From Siphonodentalium dalli (lineage: Eukaryota; Mollusca; Scaphopoda; Gadilida; Siphonodentaliidae): a DNA stretch of 64,000 nucleotides. Positions 23,254 to 34,489 of the stretch are shown one piece after another. Position numbers and translations under genes: made by a program. The number at the start of each line of letters is the position of its first letter. The stretch's first letter is position 1. The DNA lies in contig CP136068.1 in NCBI GenBank assembly GCA_032622095.1, forward strand, positions 116,857,509 through 116,921,508, written 5' to 3'. The notes under the pieces were generated by a model that saw only the letters and a list, made by a program, of their open reading frames with translations, had not been told where the DNA came from and did not search any database.

Positions 23254-23410
23254 TATACACGCATTTCTATCTATTATACTGATTACTAAACAATTTCAAT
23301 TCATATGGTAATATTAATGCATACTGTTTTGCAAATTAAACTTAAACTTATCAAACTTATCATGAAACTAACACTTATAATCCATATTCATTTTGATACC
23401 ATGTGTATTA

Positions 23411-23693
23411 AATGAGGATTGTACTCTAAATCCGGAAATTTATGGGACCATCTCCTTTAATACTCAACAGAATATATGCAACAAATGAATGAATTTGAGC
23501 CATGGACTAGTGCAGTTATAAATTCATTTTCACTATAATTACCATGTTGTTTGCATCGTTCATAAAGCAAATTAGTGTATTTAGTACTAATTCATGACTC
23601 AAGTTTATTAATTGTTTTGCATATATTCTGTTGCGTTTAAAAGAAGATGGTCCCATGCATAAATGGTCGGATTTAGTGCACAGTACCCCTGTA
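23411..23693. mobile_element. MITE family D
   Basis: It begins TTGTACTCTAAATCCGG and ends ATTTAGTGCACAGTACCCC. The interior repeats CTCAACAGAATATATGCAAC and its complement CATATATTCTGTTGCG. The outermost TTAA/AGGGG bases have decayed. Confidence 0.75.
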
Positions 23694-24255
23694 AGCTCAC
23701 ATGTCTTAGCGTAAATTGTCCACAAATTTTAGCCGAACGAATCTGATAATAGACCGCATATCAGGAATCTATCAGACATAATGCCAGAGGAAAAGCCAAA
23801 CAGTTTGCCAATTTCATTGACAATTCACACCACTGGAGATAGAAACCACCGGTCCAGATAGACAACTGTCAATCGTGTCCATATCGATGTTCGAATCTGG
23901 ATATTCTACCTGTGCATGGAATATATAACGGGTGTAAGTCCCCCAATGTGGTTTTCCCCACCTGAAGGGACTTCCACTGTTTGGGTTCGCAGCCTTTGGC
24001 CGACAAGCGGACCTGACTGACTGACCGACTGTCCGCTTTATGCGGGGACTGACCACGAGGAACACTTTGACCATGCTCGTAAGGGTGGGTACCTCTGACG
24101 GGGTGCTCAGCCGACAAGACTGGTCCGTAAAAGCTCCGGGTTATCTAAAAAATATATATATATATATATATAACGGGTGTAATTATTCATTAAAACCTCT
24201 TCAAACCGAACACCCTTCGGACAGATCCTTCTGTTCGGTTTGGATAGGTGTTCGG

Positions 24256-24305
24256 TTTGTAGAAAATCGCACTACGATCGGGATGTATTGCCGTCGTTAC
24301 TAAGA
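24256..24305 (+). repeat. 49-bp direct repeat flanking a MITE (left copy)
   Basis: GTAGAAAATCGCACTACGAT through GTCGTTACTAAG recurs at 24649-24698 with three or four differences. The element at 24306-24645 lies between. Such a long flank duplication is not a normal target-site duplication. Confidence 0.8.
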
Positions 24306-24645
24306 TATCTTCGGTCTGTCTCAATAGAACCATACAAATATGGATATCATTGGAACCGGCTCCTTGACCACATTGTGATAGTTACAGTTATGCCCTGTGC
24401 CAATGCATTCTCTTATATATGCGAGTCGACCATAGGTCGCCTCGCATATATAAGAGAATGCATTGGCCTAAAAACAATCTTTTTTTAACACCTTTTACCA
24501 TTTTTTCTTATATTCTTTAACAATTTTATAATTTTTAATGTGTTAAGCCAATGCATTCTCTTATATATGCGAGGCGACCTATGGTCGACTCGCATATATA
24601 AGATAATGCATTGGTACAGGGCCGTTCTGTTGGGTAAAGGGTTAA
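24306..24645 (+). mobile_element. Left-truncated piggyBac-like MITE with module, type II
   Basis: The right end is TTGGGTAAAGGG then TTAA. The left terminus CCCTTTACCC and the GGCC-rich start seen at 52584 are missing; similarity begins at ATATCTTCGGTCTGTCTCAA. It carries palindromes at 24400-24466 and 24548-24614, separated by a short type II spacer with TATTCTTTAACAATTTTATAA. Confidence 0.85.
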
Positions 24646-24950
24646 GTTTATAGAAAATCGCACTACAATCGGGATGTATTGCCATCGTTACTAAGCATTG
24701 TCGAAGCACAACCAACTTATTATTGAGCTAAAGTTAATTCAATTAAGCACCAAATAAAATATAAATAACAATAGGTAAAATATGTTTTAATAAAACCTAA
24801 AAATGTTATTAGCTCTATATGGTTCAATGGTCATATATCCGTTAATTATATGTTTAAATGGCATGGAAAAAAATCAACTATGAATTATAAAAACACTACG
24901 GAAATCCAGCGTGCATATATAGTTGGTATAAAATTGCTATCAAATTGTAT

Positions 24951-26760
24951 GGCCGGATTCGTCATCTCAGGTTTAAACCTGGTCTACGTAAACCTCTAGG
25001 TTTAAACAACCGTGAGTCAGCAAAATCCGTGGTTTAAACCCGAGACCGCAGGTCTAAGTGACGCATTCGTCATCTCTGGTTTAAACCTTGTCCAGCAGTA
25101 TGTGCCTCTGTATCGTCGAGATAATTAAACGTACTTTCCTAATGCGGACCGCCTCATTTGATTGATTGCGAAAATCAATAATTACGACAGCGGTCATATT
25201 TTGATTGGAAATTTATAAGCGAGAAGCAGTCACACATATAAATCGTATGGGGATGGTTTTTGTCAATTTCAATATTGTTTTTGCGTTTTATAAGCTTAAA
25301 CCGGCAACTAAACCATCTAATTCGGCGGTCCAGCTAAACCAGCTTTATCGAGGCTAAACTTGAGATGACGAGTTCGTCTTTTCTTCATCGCGGTTTAGAA
25401 TTGTCAAACAATCAGTCAAAGGGTGGAGCTGTAAAAAATCTTGAGTGAGGGCGTGTCTAAGTGGCGACTGGTGTTATCATGTCACAGTTGATTCATTCGC
25501 ACGCGAGATTTGCTCAGATATGGACATGTTCCAAAATATATGATTTTTACAACTATTTTGTGGGTTTTTTTGTTTGGCTTGTGGCAATCACAAATACTGG
25601 TGTTTTCTATGAATTCATTTGAAGGGTTCAACGTTTTAATTTTGACACCAAAACGATGCTACTGCATGACCAAATATGCTGTACACATAGTTTGCAATCC
25701 TCAACTTATAATGCTATATGAGTCAAATTTGATACCTTATTTTGTTGTAAATCATGCCACAAAGCTCTACACTGGCTACGCACATAAATTCCCATAATAT
25801 TCTACCAGTTCAAAACCTGGGAACCTTTTTGATTTTCTGCATGACTGGACATTTATGACAGTGAAAAAAATCAACGCATGTAACATATTTCTTTATTAAA
25901 AGCTGTCCCTCTGCATGGTTGCCAACTTCCAACAGTTCAGATGCCTTTACTTGACTGGCCTCTTGGTCCAGGATTGACTCGATTATGGAAATTTTATTCA
26001 GCGCCAGAGGGGCTTTGCGCACATTTTGATCATTTGAACATTTTAATTAAAAAAATATTTTAATTAAATTTAAAACAAACAAATGTTAATTTAAATTTAA
26101 ATTTTGTTTCTTTTTAGATTCAACTCCTTACTCAATTTAACATAATTTTTTCATTTTTTTAAAATTATATTTTACTTATTTTTAAATCAAATTTGTTTAA
26201 ACCTAACGCCGTTAAACCACACGAATCACCACACCCCTAATTTAATTGAAATCGGTCCAGGGGTATTGGAGAACAGTTGCGAACAGACAAACGGACATAC
26301 AGATAGACAGCTCCTATATCCTTTAATATATACAGGTATACATGTAAATACACAAAATTTTGTCTTTGCGGGTGAAGCATCTTGCAGAAATCTATCACAA
26401 ACAAAGTGATGAACAGAGCGTGAAACTCGTGTTGAGAGACATGCCATTTGTTAAAATGCTTTTCAACACAGAATAAGATCGGATTAATAGTCAATTAGCG
26501 ATACTTGTTTCTCAATGAATCCATTGAGCGTGCACGCGGTCACGATAATTTATGACTTGTCAATAACCAATATATCGGCCTATCTTTTGGTCCGATTGGT
26601 AAGAGGGTAGTTTGATTGCATAAACATATCACCGAGTCGAGTTGTCAATTAGCTGGCAACGACAAAAACTCCCCCTTAGATCCGGTTTGGCTGGACCACC
26701 AATGTAGTTTTAAACCAGGTTTAAACTCGGAGGTTTAAACCGGAGATGACGAATTCGGCC
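24951..26760. mobile_element. 1.8-kb element with GGCCGAATTCGTCATCTC ends
   Basis: Left GGCCGGATTCGTCATCTCAG then GTTTAAACC and right GGTTTAAACCGGAGATGACG then AATTCGGCC form inverted ends of about 29 bp. Further GTTTAAACC motifs repeat subterminally on both sides, plus another ATTCGTCATCTCTGG at 25066. TAT lies outside both ends, compatible with a 3-bp target duplication. The superfamily is uncertain; PIF/Harbinger is one option on duplication length only. The interior has A+T-rich filler and one coding-like minus-strand ORF. Confidence 0.7.
25810..26022 (-). CDS. Coding-like ORF of unknown function, 70 residues
   Basis: The minus-strand ORF is rich in charged and ordinary residues, with ESILDQEASQVKASELLEVG followed by a C-x(6)-C-x2-C pattern (CVDFFHCHKC) and a basic end. 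Composition is unlike the Leu/Ile/Tyr-rich ORFs around it. It lies inside the 1.8-kb element, so it may be a remnant of its protein or a captured exon. No homology was recognised and the start is arbitrary. Confidence 0.3.
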   Translation of the reverse strand: MRKAPLALNKISIIESILDQEASQVKASELLEVGNHAEGQLLIKKYVTCVDFFHCHKCPVMQKIKKVPRF

Positions 26761-26892
26761 TATATGTTATCACCCAATGACTGAACCAATGATGCAAAGC
26801 CTAATATAAAAATAAATGTGAGAAAACTGCATTTCCAAATTATGTAAACTACCTTCAGATTTAATATGTAAAATATCCGGTCTAGTACTGCT

Positions 26893-27070
26893 ATATATCA
26901 GTAACAACTGCAGCGGACTAGTCTATATACTTACCACAAAAATATATGATGGCTCACCAGGACATATTGGTAACATCGCCACTGCGCAGTAACTTTACGA
27001 CATAATCTTACGAGTCTAATATATGGAAACGGCTGCAGTGTGATTCATATTTGAATACAGTTACTATCAG
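26893..27070 (+). repeat. Dispersed direct repeat (partner 21225-21425)
   Basis: Second copy of the block starting CAGTAACAACTGCAGCG. It runs up to the CAGTGTTCGCGCTG terminus of the next element. Confidence 0.7.
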
Positions 27071-27180
27071 TGTTCGCGCTGTCGGTGGCCAAATTAGCCA
27101 ATGGCTAATCTTTTTCGAATTTGGCTAATAAAAATTTCATTTGGCTAAACTTTTGGCTAAACTTTTTTTGACCCCAAATG
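27067..27180 (+). mobile_element. Left end of a second hAT-type element (incomplete)
   Basis: CAGTGTTCGCGCTGTCGGTG resembles the reverse-complemented right end of 22409-23005 (CAGGGTTCGCGCTGCGAC). It is followed by repeated TTGGCTAA/TTAGCCAAT motifs. I could not find a matching right terminus, so only the left end is annotated. Confidence 0.5.
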
Positions 27181-27479
27181 GAGACTGAAAGCATGATTTT
27201 TTGGCAAGTGGGTTTTCGTTGTGAACGATCTAGTCCGAAAACATCGTAAGTGGGAATATATCGCCGACTGTACAAAGCGAAACCCGATCGCGGACAGTAC
27301 AAAGGAAAACCCGTCACTCTGCACGAAACAGCAAAAGGTCATTGTTTTCCATTTAATCCGCTAACCCCCCATTGTCTGTCTGGTCACTGGCAGGGCTCCT
27401 GTACAAGGCATGTTTATGGTGGCATTGTATTTATGACGGTCAAGGTTTATGAGCACCGATTGTAAGACAATAGCTTAAT

Positions 27480-27970
27480 CAGCTAAATGTGAATCCCGAC
27501 AGATATTATTTTGTGGCTATTTGTAACTTACTATATTATTGCTATAGAATATAGCAATATGATGGTAACCAGACCATTGGGCATTTACTTGAATATATAG
27601 AAACAAGTCTCAATTTCCAAAAGCGCATGTCACTCCTCAGACTAATTTTGTTAGTATTTTAAACAATCTGCTGAGGAGGTGTATGCAGAATGGCTATTTA
27701 TGTATATTTTGATGGCAGTATACGTGCCTTAAATTGTGTCTACATGCATGGCAATACCGAATAGATCATCTCTTATTTCACACTTTGATAATGGTCACTT
27801 GGACTAGATGTATCAGTCAGTATGCGTAAATTTGTTCGGCTTTCATAAAATCGTCTTACACTAATACTGATATGACATGCAACACCCTTTCTTAGTTTCT
27901 GCCAAATTTTGTATTATATTGCATGATTGCATAATATACTAATAAGCAAATGCGTGTCAACGTTTGGTAA
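27480..27970. other. No feature recognised
   Basis: This is AT-rich sequence with only a weak short hairpin near 27630-27690. Confidence 0.4.
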
Positions 27971-27979
27971 TAAACATGC

Positions 27980-28200
27980 ATTACCCTGCAGGGAGCCCCA
28001 CACATATATAGAAGCATATAGAAGAGTGTCGTCTGCTCATGTTTGTCTGGGGCTCTGTATGGGTGAAATTATAAAATTGTTAAAAGAATACAAGAAAAAA
28101 TTTCTAAAATTGTAAAAAATTGTTAGGCCAATGCATTCTCTAATATATGCGAGGCGACCTATGGTCGACTCGCATATATAAGAGAATGCATTGGCATAGG
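27980..28200 (-). mobile_element. Truncated type I double-palindrome module
   Basis: Relative to 7845-8204 this copy is inverted and keeps the interior (GAGCCCCACACATATATAG, CTCATGTTTGTCTGGGGCTC) and one palindrome (28128-28194). The other palindrome is gone; the sequence starts at CATTACCCTGCAGGG. Confidence 0.8.
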
Positions 28201-28869
28201 TCATATAACGAGATGACCAAAGCGTGCTGTTGTTTGAGTCCCAAGAAGAAATAAACTCTTCTCTGCTGATATGATACCATTTTGTGACATCTGTTTGTAC
28301 GAAAGAGCAGGCCAAGCTCAATCGAATTCGTGCAATATATGCTGAATGATTTGCGCCGCGTTGCTCGGTGGACTTAGCGACTGAGTTCCCAATGGCTTCT
28401 GGCTCGAATGGTAACCACACACACGCGTTAAGTCGCCCTGAGAAACGTTTGTGTGTGTAATTACGAAGAGCATTTGTACTCTAAACAGAGCTAACCCATG
28501 GATATCAAATTACTATTTCTTTGGTTTCGGGGGTAGACAAATATTTGATTCAAATCGAGAACACACCAATCAACTTTCAGAGTTATCAGATATCGATTTT
28601 TGAAATATATTATTTTTCAACAACTGGAAACTTTGGAGGCCTAGCAAATATTCGAGGAATGCTGACCGACATATACTCTCGATACCAAATTGCGTTGGTC
28701 AAAATGTTGATATACAACACGTTTTGGAAAATTTTATACTAGAATTGACAGTGGACACTGCACCCATGACAACATACCTGGACAAATGTTGTAATGGGGG
28801 AAGTCGGCATTTTTGCATTCGGATCTTTACTCAGTGATCTCGAATGAGACTTCTCAGTCTGACAAACTT

Positions 28870-28972
28870 GGTATCTGATAGAGTTCAGATTTTTGTCAGA
28901 ATACCATGACCAGGTTGCGATCCCCGGTCCGCTAGCACTAGAGACCAGCACGCTACATCTCTGCTACCGACT
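28870..28972 (-). mobile_element. tRNA-like SINE head
   Basis: On the minus strand, GTCGGTAGCAGAGATGTAGC and then GTGCTGGTCTCTAG resemble an A-box and anticodon arm; CCGGGGATCGCAACCTGG resembles a B-box. Spacing of the two boxes fits a tRNA gene. The sequence continues into a body down to about 28740 with no second copy here, so it could also be a tRNA pseudogene. Confidence 0.45.
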
Positions 28973-29689
28973 TGTAATTATAGAGGATATGTGCACTCTA
29001 ATTGATGTAACGGAGCTATAACGGATAGCTATCACATTCCAATGAACGACTAGGAAACCTTATGATTCGAATCAAAAGGTACACATTGCCTCTTCATCCG
29101 CACACGCAATTAACATACTGTCAACAACTACCAGGATTCTCAACCCTCAAATTGTGAATGCGTGCAGTTCCAGAGAATGCTATGTTATTATTACACTTGG
29201 AAGAGGTATGGAAAGCGATCCAACATAAACATGGTCGTCGGGAAATCTAAACACGATTGGATCATAAATCGATTATGTTTACAAACTTTATTTGAGTATC
29301 GACATCGGTCTTACTGGAAGCCGGATCGACCCGGCCAGACGGGAAATTACATCGAATTAGACTCACAGTGAGTGGCGGGTTGTGAGTAGTACGGGAGGAC
29401 GAAGGGATGGGAAGGAAAACAAAGCATTAAGTGCGAGATTAAGAGGCCGTTGAGAGAAAACATTTACGAACGAGATGAGAAATGGTTTCGAAGTATGGGA
29501 TGAGTCATATCTTGTCACTAGAGGCTCATTGGGCGATACATATTAAGATAGTCGGACAGGTTATATAATATTATCGGGAATATGATAATAATAACTCCAC
29601 ACTATAGACTTGCCATGACGGTTTGCGTGTACTGACGGGAGACCGAAGTTATGGAAAGGAAAAGGAAAGGAAAAGCATTAATTGTCGAG

Positions 29690-29950
29690 ACTAAAAGCAA
29701 TAGCAAATGTTTCCCAATAAACATGAATTATTCTGCACTTGTTTGAAGGGCTGTCGTCGGCTCATACATGTATATCCTGAACATCCATCCAAATTAATAA
29801 CATACAAGGCAAGTTTGGAGTTTGGGATGATACCCGGGAAGATTTGAAAGGGCCGTGGGCCCTCTCTTACAACCCACAATAACAGACAATTTCAATGTAT
29901 ACTGTTTTAGTGGGTTGGAGAATCCATTTGGTATGGTTGTTGAGAGAGTA
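29690..29950 (+). repeat. Dispersed repeat, family T (copy 2)
   Basis: TTTCCCAATAAACATGAATTA, GTCGTCGGCTCATACATG and ACATCCATCCAAATTAATAAC match copy 1 at 7190-7400. The tail is interrupted by unrelated sequence before GTTGGAGAATCCATTTGG. Confidence 0.55.
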
Positions 29951-29957
29951 TATTTAA

Positions 29958-30348
29958 CCCTTTACCCAACAGAAGGGCCCTGTGCCAATGCATTCTCTTA
30001 TATATGCGAGTCGACCATAGGTCGCCTCGCATATATAAGAGAATGCATTGGCTTAACACATTAAAAATTATAAAATTGTTAAAGAATGTAAGAAAAAATG
30101 GTAAAAAGTGTTAAAAAAAGATTTTTTTTAGGCCAATGCATTCTCTTATATATGCGAGGCGACCTATGGTCGACTCGCATATATAAGAGAATGCATTGGC
30201 ACAGGGCTAACTGTAACTATCACAATGTGGTCAAGGAGTCGGTTCCAATGATATCCATATTTGTATGGTTCTATTGAGACAGACCGAAGATATTTTAGGC
30301 TGTTGAAGCTTTATTTGGCCGGTTTTGGCCGGTTTGTTGGGTAAAGGG
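29958..30348 (-). mobile_element. piggyBac-like MITE with module, type II, TTAA-flanked
   Basis: The ends CCCTTTACCCAACA and TGTTGGGTAAAGGG are flanked by TTAA at 29954-29957 and 30349-30352. It is inverted relative to 52584-53041. Palindromes lie at 29985-30051 and 30133-30199. TTAA target sites with CCC-starting ends are the hallmark of piggyBac elements; no transposase is encoded. Confidence 0.9.
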
Positions 30349-30352
30349 TTAA

Positions 30353-30537
30353 CCCTACTAAATAGATTCTCCCACCCAGTTATAACAGTATACATTGGAA
30401 TGTTATATTATTCATTTGGATGGATGTTAATGATATATGAACAGACGACAAGACGTTAGTGGAGAAGAATTCATGTTCATTGGTGAACATTTCCTATGTG
30501 ATTATTACTCATCAATGAATATTTAGTATAGAAAGGG
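30353..30537 (-). mobile_element. piggyBac-like MITE, family T, sharing a TTAA with its neighbour
   Basis: CCCTACTAAATAGATTCTCC to TTTAGTATAGAAAGGG is flanked by TTAA at 30349-30352 and 30538-30541. The left TTAA is shared with the preceding element, so one was inserted into the other's target duplication. Confidence 0.75.
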
Positions 30538-31602
30538 TTAAGGGCATTCTTAGAAGAGACGAGGACTAGTTAATAGTCTGAGAGTAGTCAGAAAGGCAAC
30601 AAAAATATCACAGAGAATATTATTTATATAAAAAACTTCGTATTAGACTTGCAGTGAGTGACGGATTGTGAGTAGTTCGGAGTTCGGGTGAACGAAGGTC
30701 TGGCGAGGAAAACAAAGCTTTAAGTGCCGAGATTAAAAATTCTGGTTAGATAATACAATTTAAAGGACATGTCCCGGAAGTCTGAGATTATCCAAGGTAA
30801 TATCATAGAATTTATTCTCATAAAGGTGGAGACAGGCAAGATGGTGTTCAGACATACGGACACTCATTTGCGAAATGGGCAATGGTTTGAAAGTTTGAGA
30901 TTCGTCGAAAGGATATCAATGACATATTCATATACTTGCGGAGCTTGGGCAAATAGTACTCAGGCGCCACAAAATTCGAGGATCGTAAGGTTCAGTGACA
31001 TTTACTATATTATGTTGGTCTATGTGACCCTTTGATATGACTCGTTCTTCAGTGAGTGGCAGAAAACAAATCATGTGGAATTAAGAGGGTCGTTGTTGTT
31101 GAGAGAATACATCTAAGGACATTATGGGCAAATTGTGCGCAATTCGATGATGGTTCAGGTACATTTACAAGATTATGTTAGTGTATGTGATCCTTTGATA
31201 TGACTCGTTCTGCAGTGAGCTACGGTTTGTGAGTAGGACGGAGGGGGGGGGGGGGGCGAAGACATTGCAAGCAAAACAAAGCCCGCATTGAGGGATAAGA
31301 AGGACGTGGTTGTTGATAACTTGCATTAAAGGCATTCCTTGGCGACAAGGGCAACGGCTTGAAAGTCTGAGTTCAAAAGGGCAATACGATATCATAGAAA
31401 ATATTCACATAAATGTAGAGCCAGGGAAGCTAGTGATCAGATGCAATACAATTCGAGGATCATATAGCTCAGGTATGCGTGGTCCACGTATTACAATCGA
31501 TGGTCGACACCAATCTACTGCTCTGACATCTTATTGATCTTTGTGAGGTACACACAAATGTATTTAGCTATATGTCAGCTTATTTAGCATATTTTCCCTT
31601 AA

Positions 31603-32028
31603 CCCTTTCAGTGCCAGGTCCGATTTGTGTATCAACCCATATACCCTGTGCCAATGCATTCTCTTATATATGCGAGTCGACCATATGTCGCCTCGCATAT
31701 ATAAGAGAATGCATTGGCCTAACAATGTTTCATCATTTGTTATTATGTTTTACAATTTTTTACAATTTTAATAATTGTTTCTTATATTCTTTAACTGACT
31801 TATTTTGTAGGTTTAGTGCCAGGGAATCTTACGTTTTTCATGGGCATCAAAATTATTACTATGAATACTTGGTGATAGTTTTGAGTTATAACAAGATCCT
31901 AAGGTTTTATCCAGTTTAAAAAAAAATTCGCTATAGCATGCTTAAGCATACCCAAAACAATTTTTTTAGGGCCGATTTTACAGACCGTAAATTAGGGCGG
32001 ATGAGATCGGCCCCTGGCACTGAAAGGG
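31603..32028 (+). mobile_element. piggyBac-like MITE (CCCTTTCAGTGCC ends) with one palindrome
   Basis: The ends are CCCTTTCAGTGCCAGG and CCTGGCACTGAAAGGG. TTAA precedes the left end; the right flank has mutated to TTAG. The first 40 bp match the module-free element at 34273-34479, after which a module begins (palindrome 31651-31717, then an AT-rich spacer). The second palindrome is absent, replaced by other sequence. Confidence 0.85.
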
Positions 32029-32032
32029 TTAG

Positions 32033-32160
32033 GATGCCTATCTGCTGAGAGGAAGATTTTGCGACTGTGGGGAATTAGAAATGGCCGAGCACTTCATACT
32101 CCACTATCCCATATTCGAGAGTGAAAGAGTCCATTCTTTAGCTAATCTAAATGTGAACTT
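32033..32160 (+). pseudogene. Non-LTR retrotransposon C-terminal fragment
   Basis: The frame reads DAYLLRGRFCDCGELEMAEH, then FILHYPIFESER. The CxCGExExxEHxLxxxPxxxxxR pattern is the zinc-binding-like end of many LINE polyproteins; here the usual Cys before Pro is Tyr. A stop abuts the MITE end at 32030, so the MITE at 31603 may have cut the copy. Downstream sequence is not recognisably LINE. Confidence 0.6.
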
Positions 32161-32169
32161 AGATGTCAA

Positions 32170-33610
32170 AATATGTCAAAATATTACTGTATGTATCTAT
32201 AGATACATGTATATTATATACATGTACCAAAAATGCCGACATATTCATCGCCGAACAAAAGTTCATCAACGATACATGTACTAAACGATTTGACCGACAT
32301 AATATCGTTATGAGCTGCAAGACGTGAACCATAAACATAAACAATATTGTGCTCTCATATACTTGTGCATGCCAGAGATGTGATTGTGTGGGGGGGGGGG
32401 GGGCGGACACGCAGCAATTGGCCACGGGATAACTTGCGGATGCTCGTGGAACAGGCAATCCATCACTGAGATGCAATCAAACCATGATGTAATATATACA
32501 TATATACACCAATGACATGGCCACATATAAGCCATTGGCTTACTACCAAATCCTTTTATCTAATGTTGAATTGTTTATGTCTTTATATTATGTCTTATAT
32601 TTGCTAGTTCTTGAGAATAAGATATTGTTTACACTATAGAGGAAGACTTTAGTTCAGGCGGTGCGCAGCCGTGCTTAGTGCCAAATCCATTTCCAATTGT
32701 TATTTTGGTGTTTGTAATACGATGTATCGGGAATGCATACATTGGAAATGAAATTTGTTTACAATAATGACTAAAATAATAATAAGCGGAACCTCTGAGT
32801 AATTATTCGCACACGAGCTAGTTAGAGAAATATATGATCATCGTTGTTTCGGCGTTTTTGTTTCGCGACAGAGAATCGACAACACTCAATTTTCTCTCTT
32901 CAAGTAGGGCTTCAAGTAAGCTCAACAAGAAGGCAAACAGGTAGCAATGCCATTCTCTTAGCAGATAGTCTCAACATATTTTCAATGCACAACATGTGTG
33001 TTCGCTGAAGTATCATTCCACTGACATCACTGCCATGCACCCGACAAGAGACTGGAAACGAAGATATGAACATAATATACAACTGAATGACGGATCGTAT
33101 GATAAGAGATGATTACAGCTATATTGCTACTCGACTCCGGCGATATGTCAGTGCATGCTATGGCGTTAAAAGCCCCCATCCCAACGTTTAATACACAGAA
33201 CAATTATAGGTAGGACATGACCAGGAAAACCAGCAGTGGTTCCTGTCGGAAGGGCGAAAACTATCTAGACGAATTAAGGATAATTGTTGCTTAAACGACT
33301 TACAAATTACCGTAAATTGCATTTGTTACGGTCCTGTGGCGGAAAACTCTATGCCTTCAATCGATATCACGATAAATCGATAATTTTATATAGCCATCCG
33401 ATTATCGGTATACCTACCAGTGGCTCAGTAGCGGAACTGAACATAACAAAACTTTTAAATTTAACTTCCGTTCTGATCTCGATGTTTGGACGAACAATGA
33501 GTCATAATAACAGTCTATCGGATTTATATCCTAGCTCCGAATGAGTTTATTATATGTCTGCTATCATGGCGCACTTGTTATCTTTTTATAGACTGTTGTG
33601 TTTCAGAAGC
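32170..33610. other. No feature recognised apart from a G run
   Basis: This stretch contains a run of 14 G at about 32390 and several short ORFs (for example 33284-33544) with no motif or splice support. Confidence 0.4.
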
Positions 33611-33616
33611 AACGCC

Positions 33617-34268
33617 ATTATTATACGTCGGTGGCATTCTAAAAGGTCGTACCTGCCATTTTGGCGCGAAATTTTGTATTAAAATTTTCGGAATCTACGG
33701 GTTCGATTACATAAGTTCATCTGATAACTTGTAAATAAAAGTATAAATGCCTTTTTTCGCTTTTTTCCGCATGGAAATTCGTGTTCTAAAATGCCGTATA
33801 TGCTATATAAATGCCATTTTTCGCTGTTATTCAGGGAAATTCGTGTTCTAAAATATTCGTATCGTTCATTCTAAAATGTTGTATATTTATTTTCGAAACA
33901 GCTCCTGGTAGGATAATTCTGATTAGACGATTTTGAAGAAGACTAGTCGGAGGGCGTATCCTCCTTATCATGAGTGACAGAGACCAACGAATCCGCGAAA
34001 ATCGTCAAAACTAAAATGTACCTCAGTACAATCTCACTAGATTTCAATTTGTTCTTTCCAAAACCATAAAATCGTGTGTTTTCATAAACTAGATGATACT
34101 TGAATACGAAAGAGTATCTGTTATAACAATGTGTGTCATTATGTTAGTGTGTTAATGTGTAAAGTTATTGGCAGATACCAATTGTAGTTCCAGAGTTAAA
34201 TAGTTTTCTGTGTCCTGAGCAATTTGATTTTCCCGAGGTACGACCTTTTAGAAACCCACCGACGCATA
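33617..34268. mobile_element. Element with CGTCGGTGG terminal inverted repeats
   Basis: Left CGTCGGTGGCATTCTAAAAG then GTCGTACCT and right AGGTACGACCTTTTAGAAAC then CCACCGACG are inverted copies of about 30 bp with few differences. The interior includes a duplicated phrase GGAAATTCGTGTTCTAAAAT (33771 and 33836). A TA target is possible but not certain. No transposase ORF is visible. Confidence 0.75.
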
Positions 34269-34272
34269 CTAT

Positions 34273-34479
34273 CCCTTTCAGTGCCAAGTCCGATTTTTGT
34301 ATCAACCCATATTTCCTTGATCATTTTTTTCAAATTTATTGATTATAATAATGTGATACATTGATGGAAAGAGCTAAGAGCTCTTTCCATCAATGTATCA
34401 CATTATTATAATCAATAAATTTGAAAAATGATCAAGGAAATATGGGTTGATACAAAAATCGGACTTGGCACTGAAAGGG
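34273..34479. mobile_element. Near-perfect palindromic piggyBac-like MITE with CTAT flanks
   Basis: The arms of about 100 bp run from CCCTTTCAGTGCCAAGTCCG to a centre GAAAGAGCTAAGAGCTCTTTC and are nearly identical. The flanks are CTAT on both sides (34269-34272 and 34480-34483), where the related element at 31603 has TTAA/TTAG. It lacks the double-palindrome module. Confidence 0.85.
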
Positions 34480-34489
34480 CTATCAAACA

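Larger units (their letters stand above)
29330..31480 (+). repeat. Cluster of four to five diverged long repeats, broken by MITEs
   Basis: A phrase TTAGACTTGCAGTGAGTGAC / GTTTGTGAGTAG / GGAAAACAAAGC / CGAGATTAA recurs near 29355, 29605, 30645, 31040 (partial) and 31200. Two copies continue into ATAAAGGTGGAGACAGGCAAG and ATAAATGTAGAGCCAGGGAAG. TTAA-type MITEs interrupt the cluster at 29958-30537. A run of 16 G lies at about 31243. Coding potential is doubtful. Confidence 0.6.
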
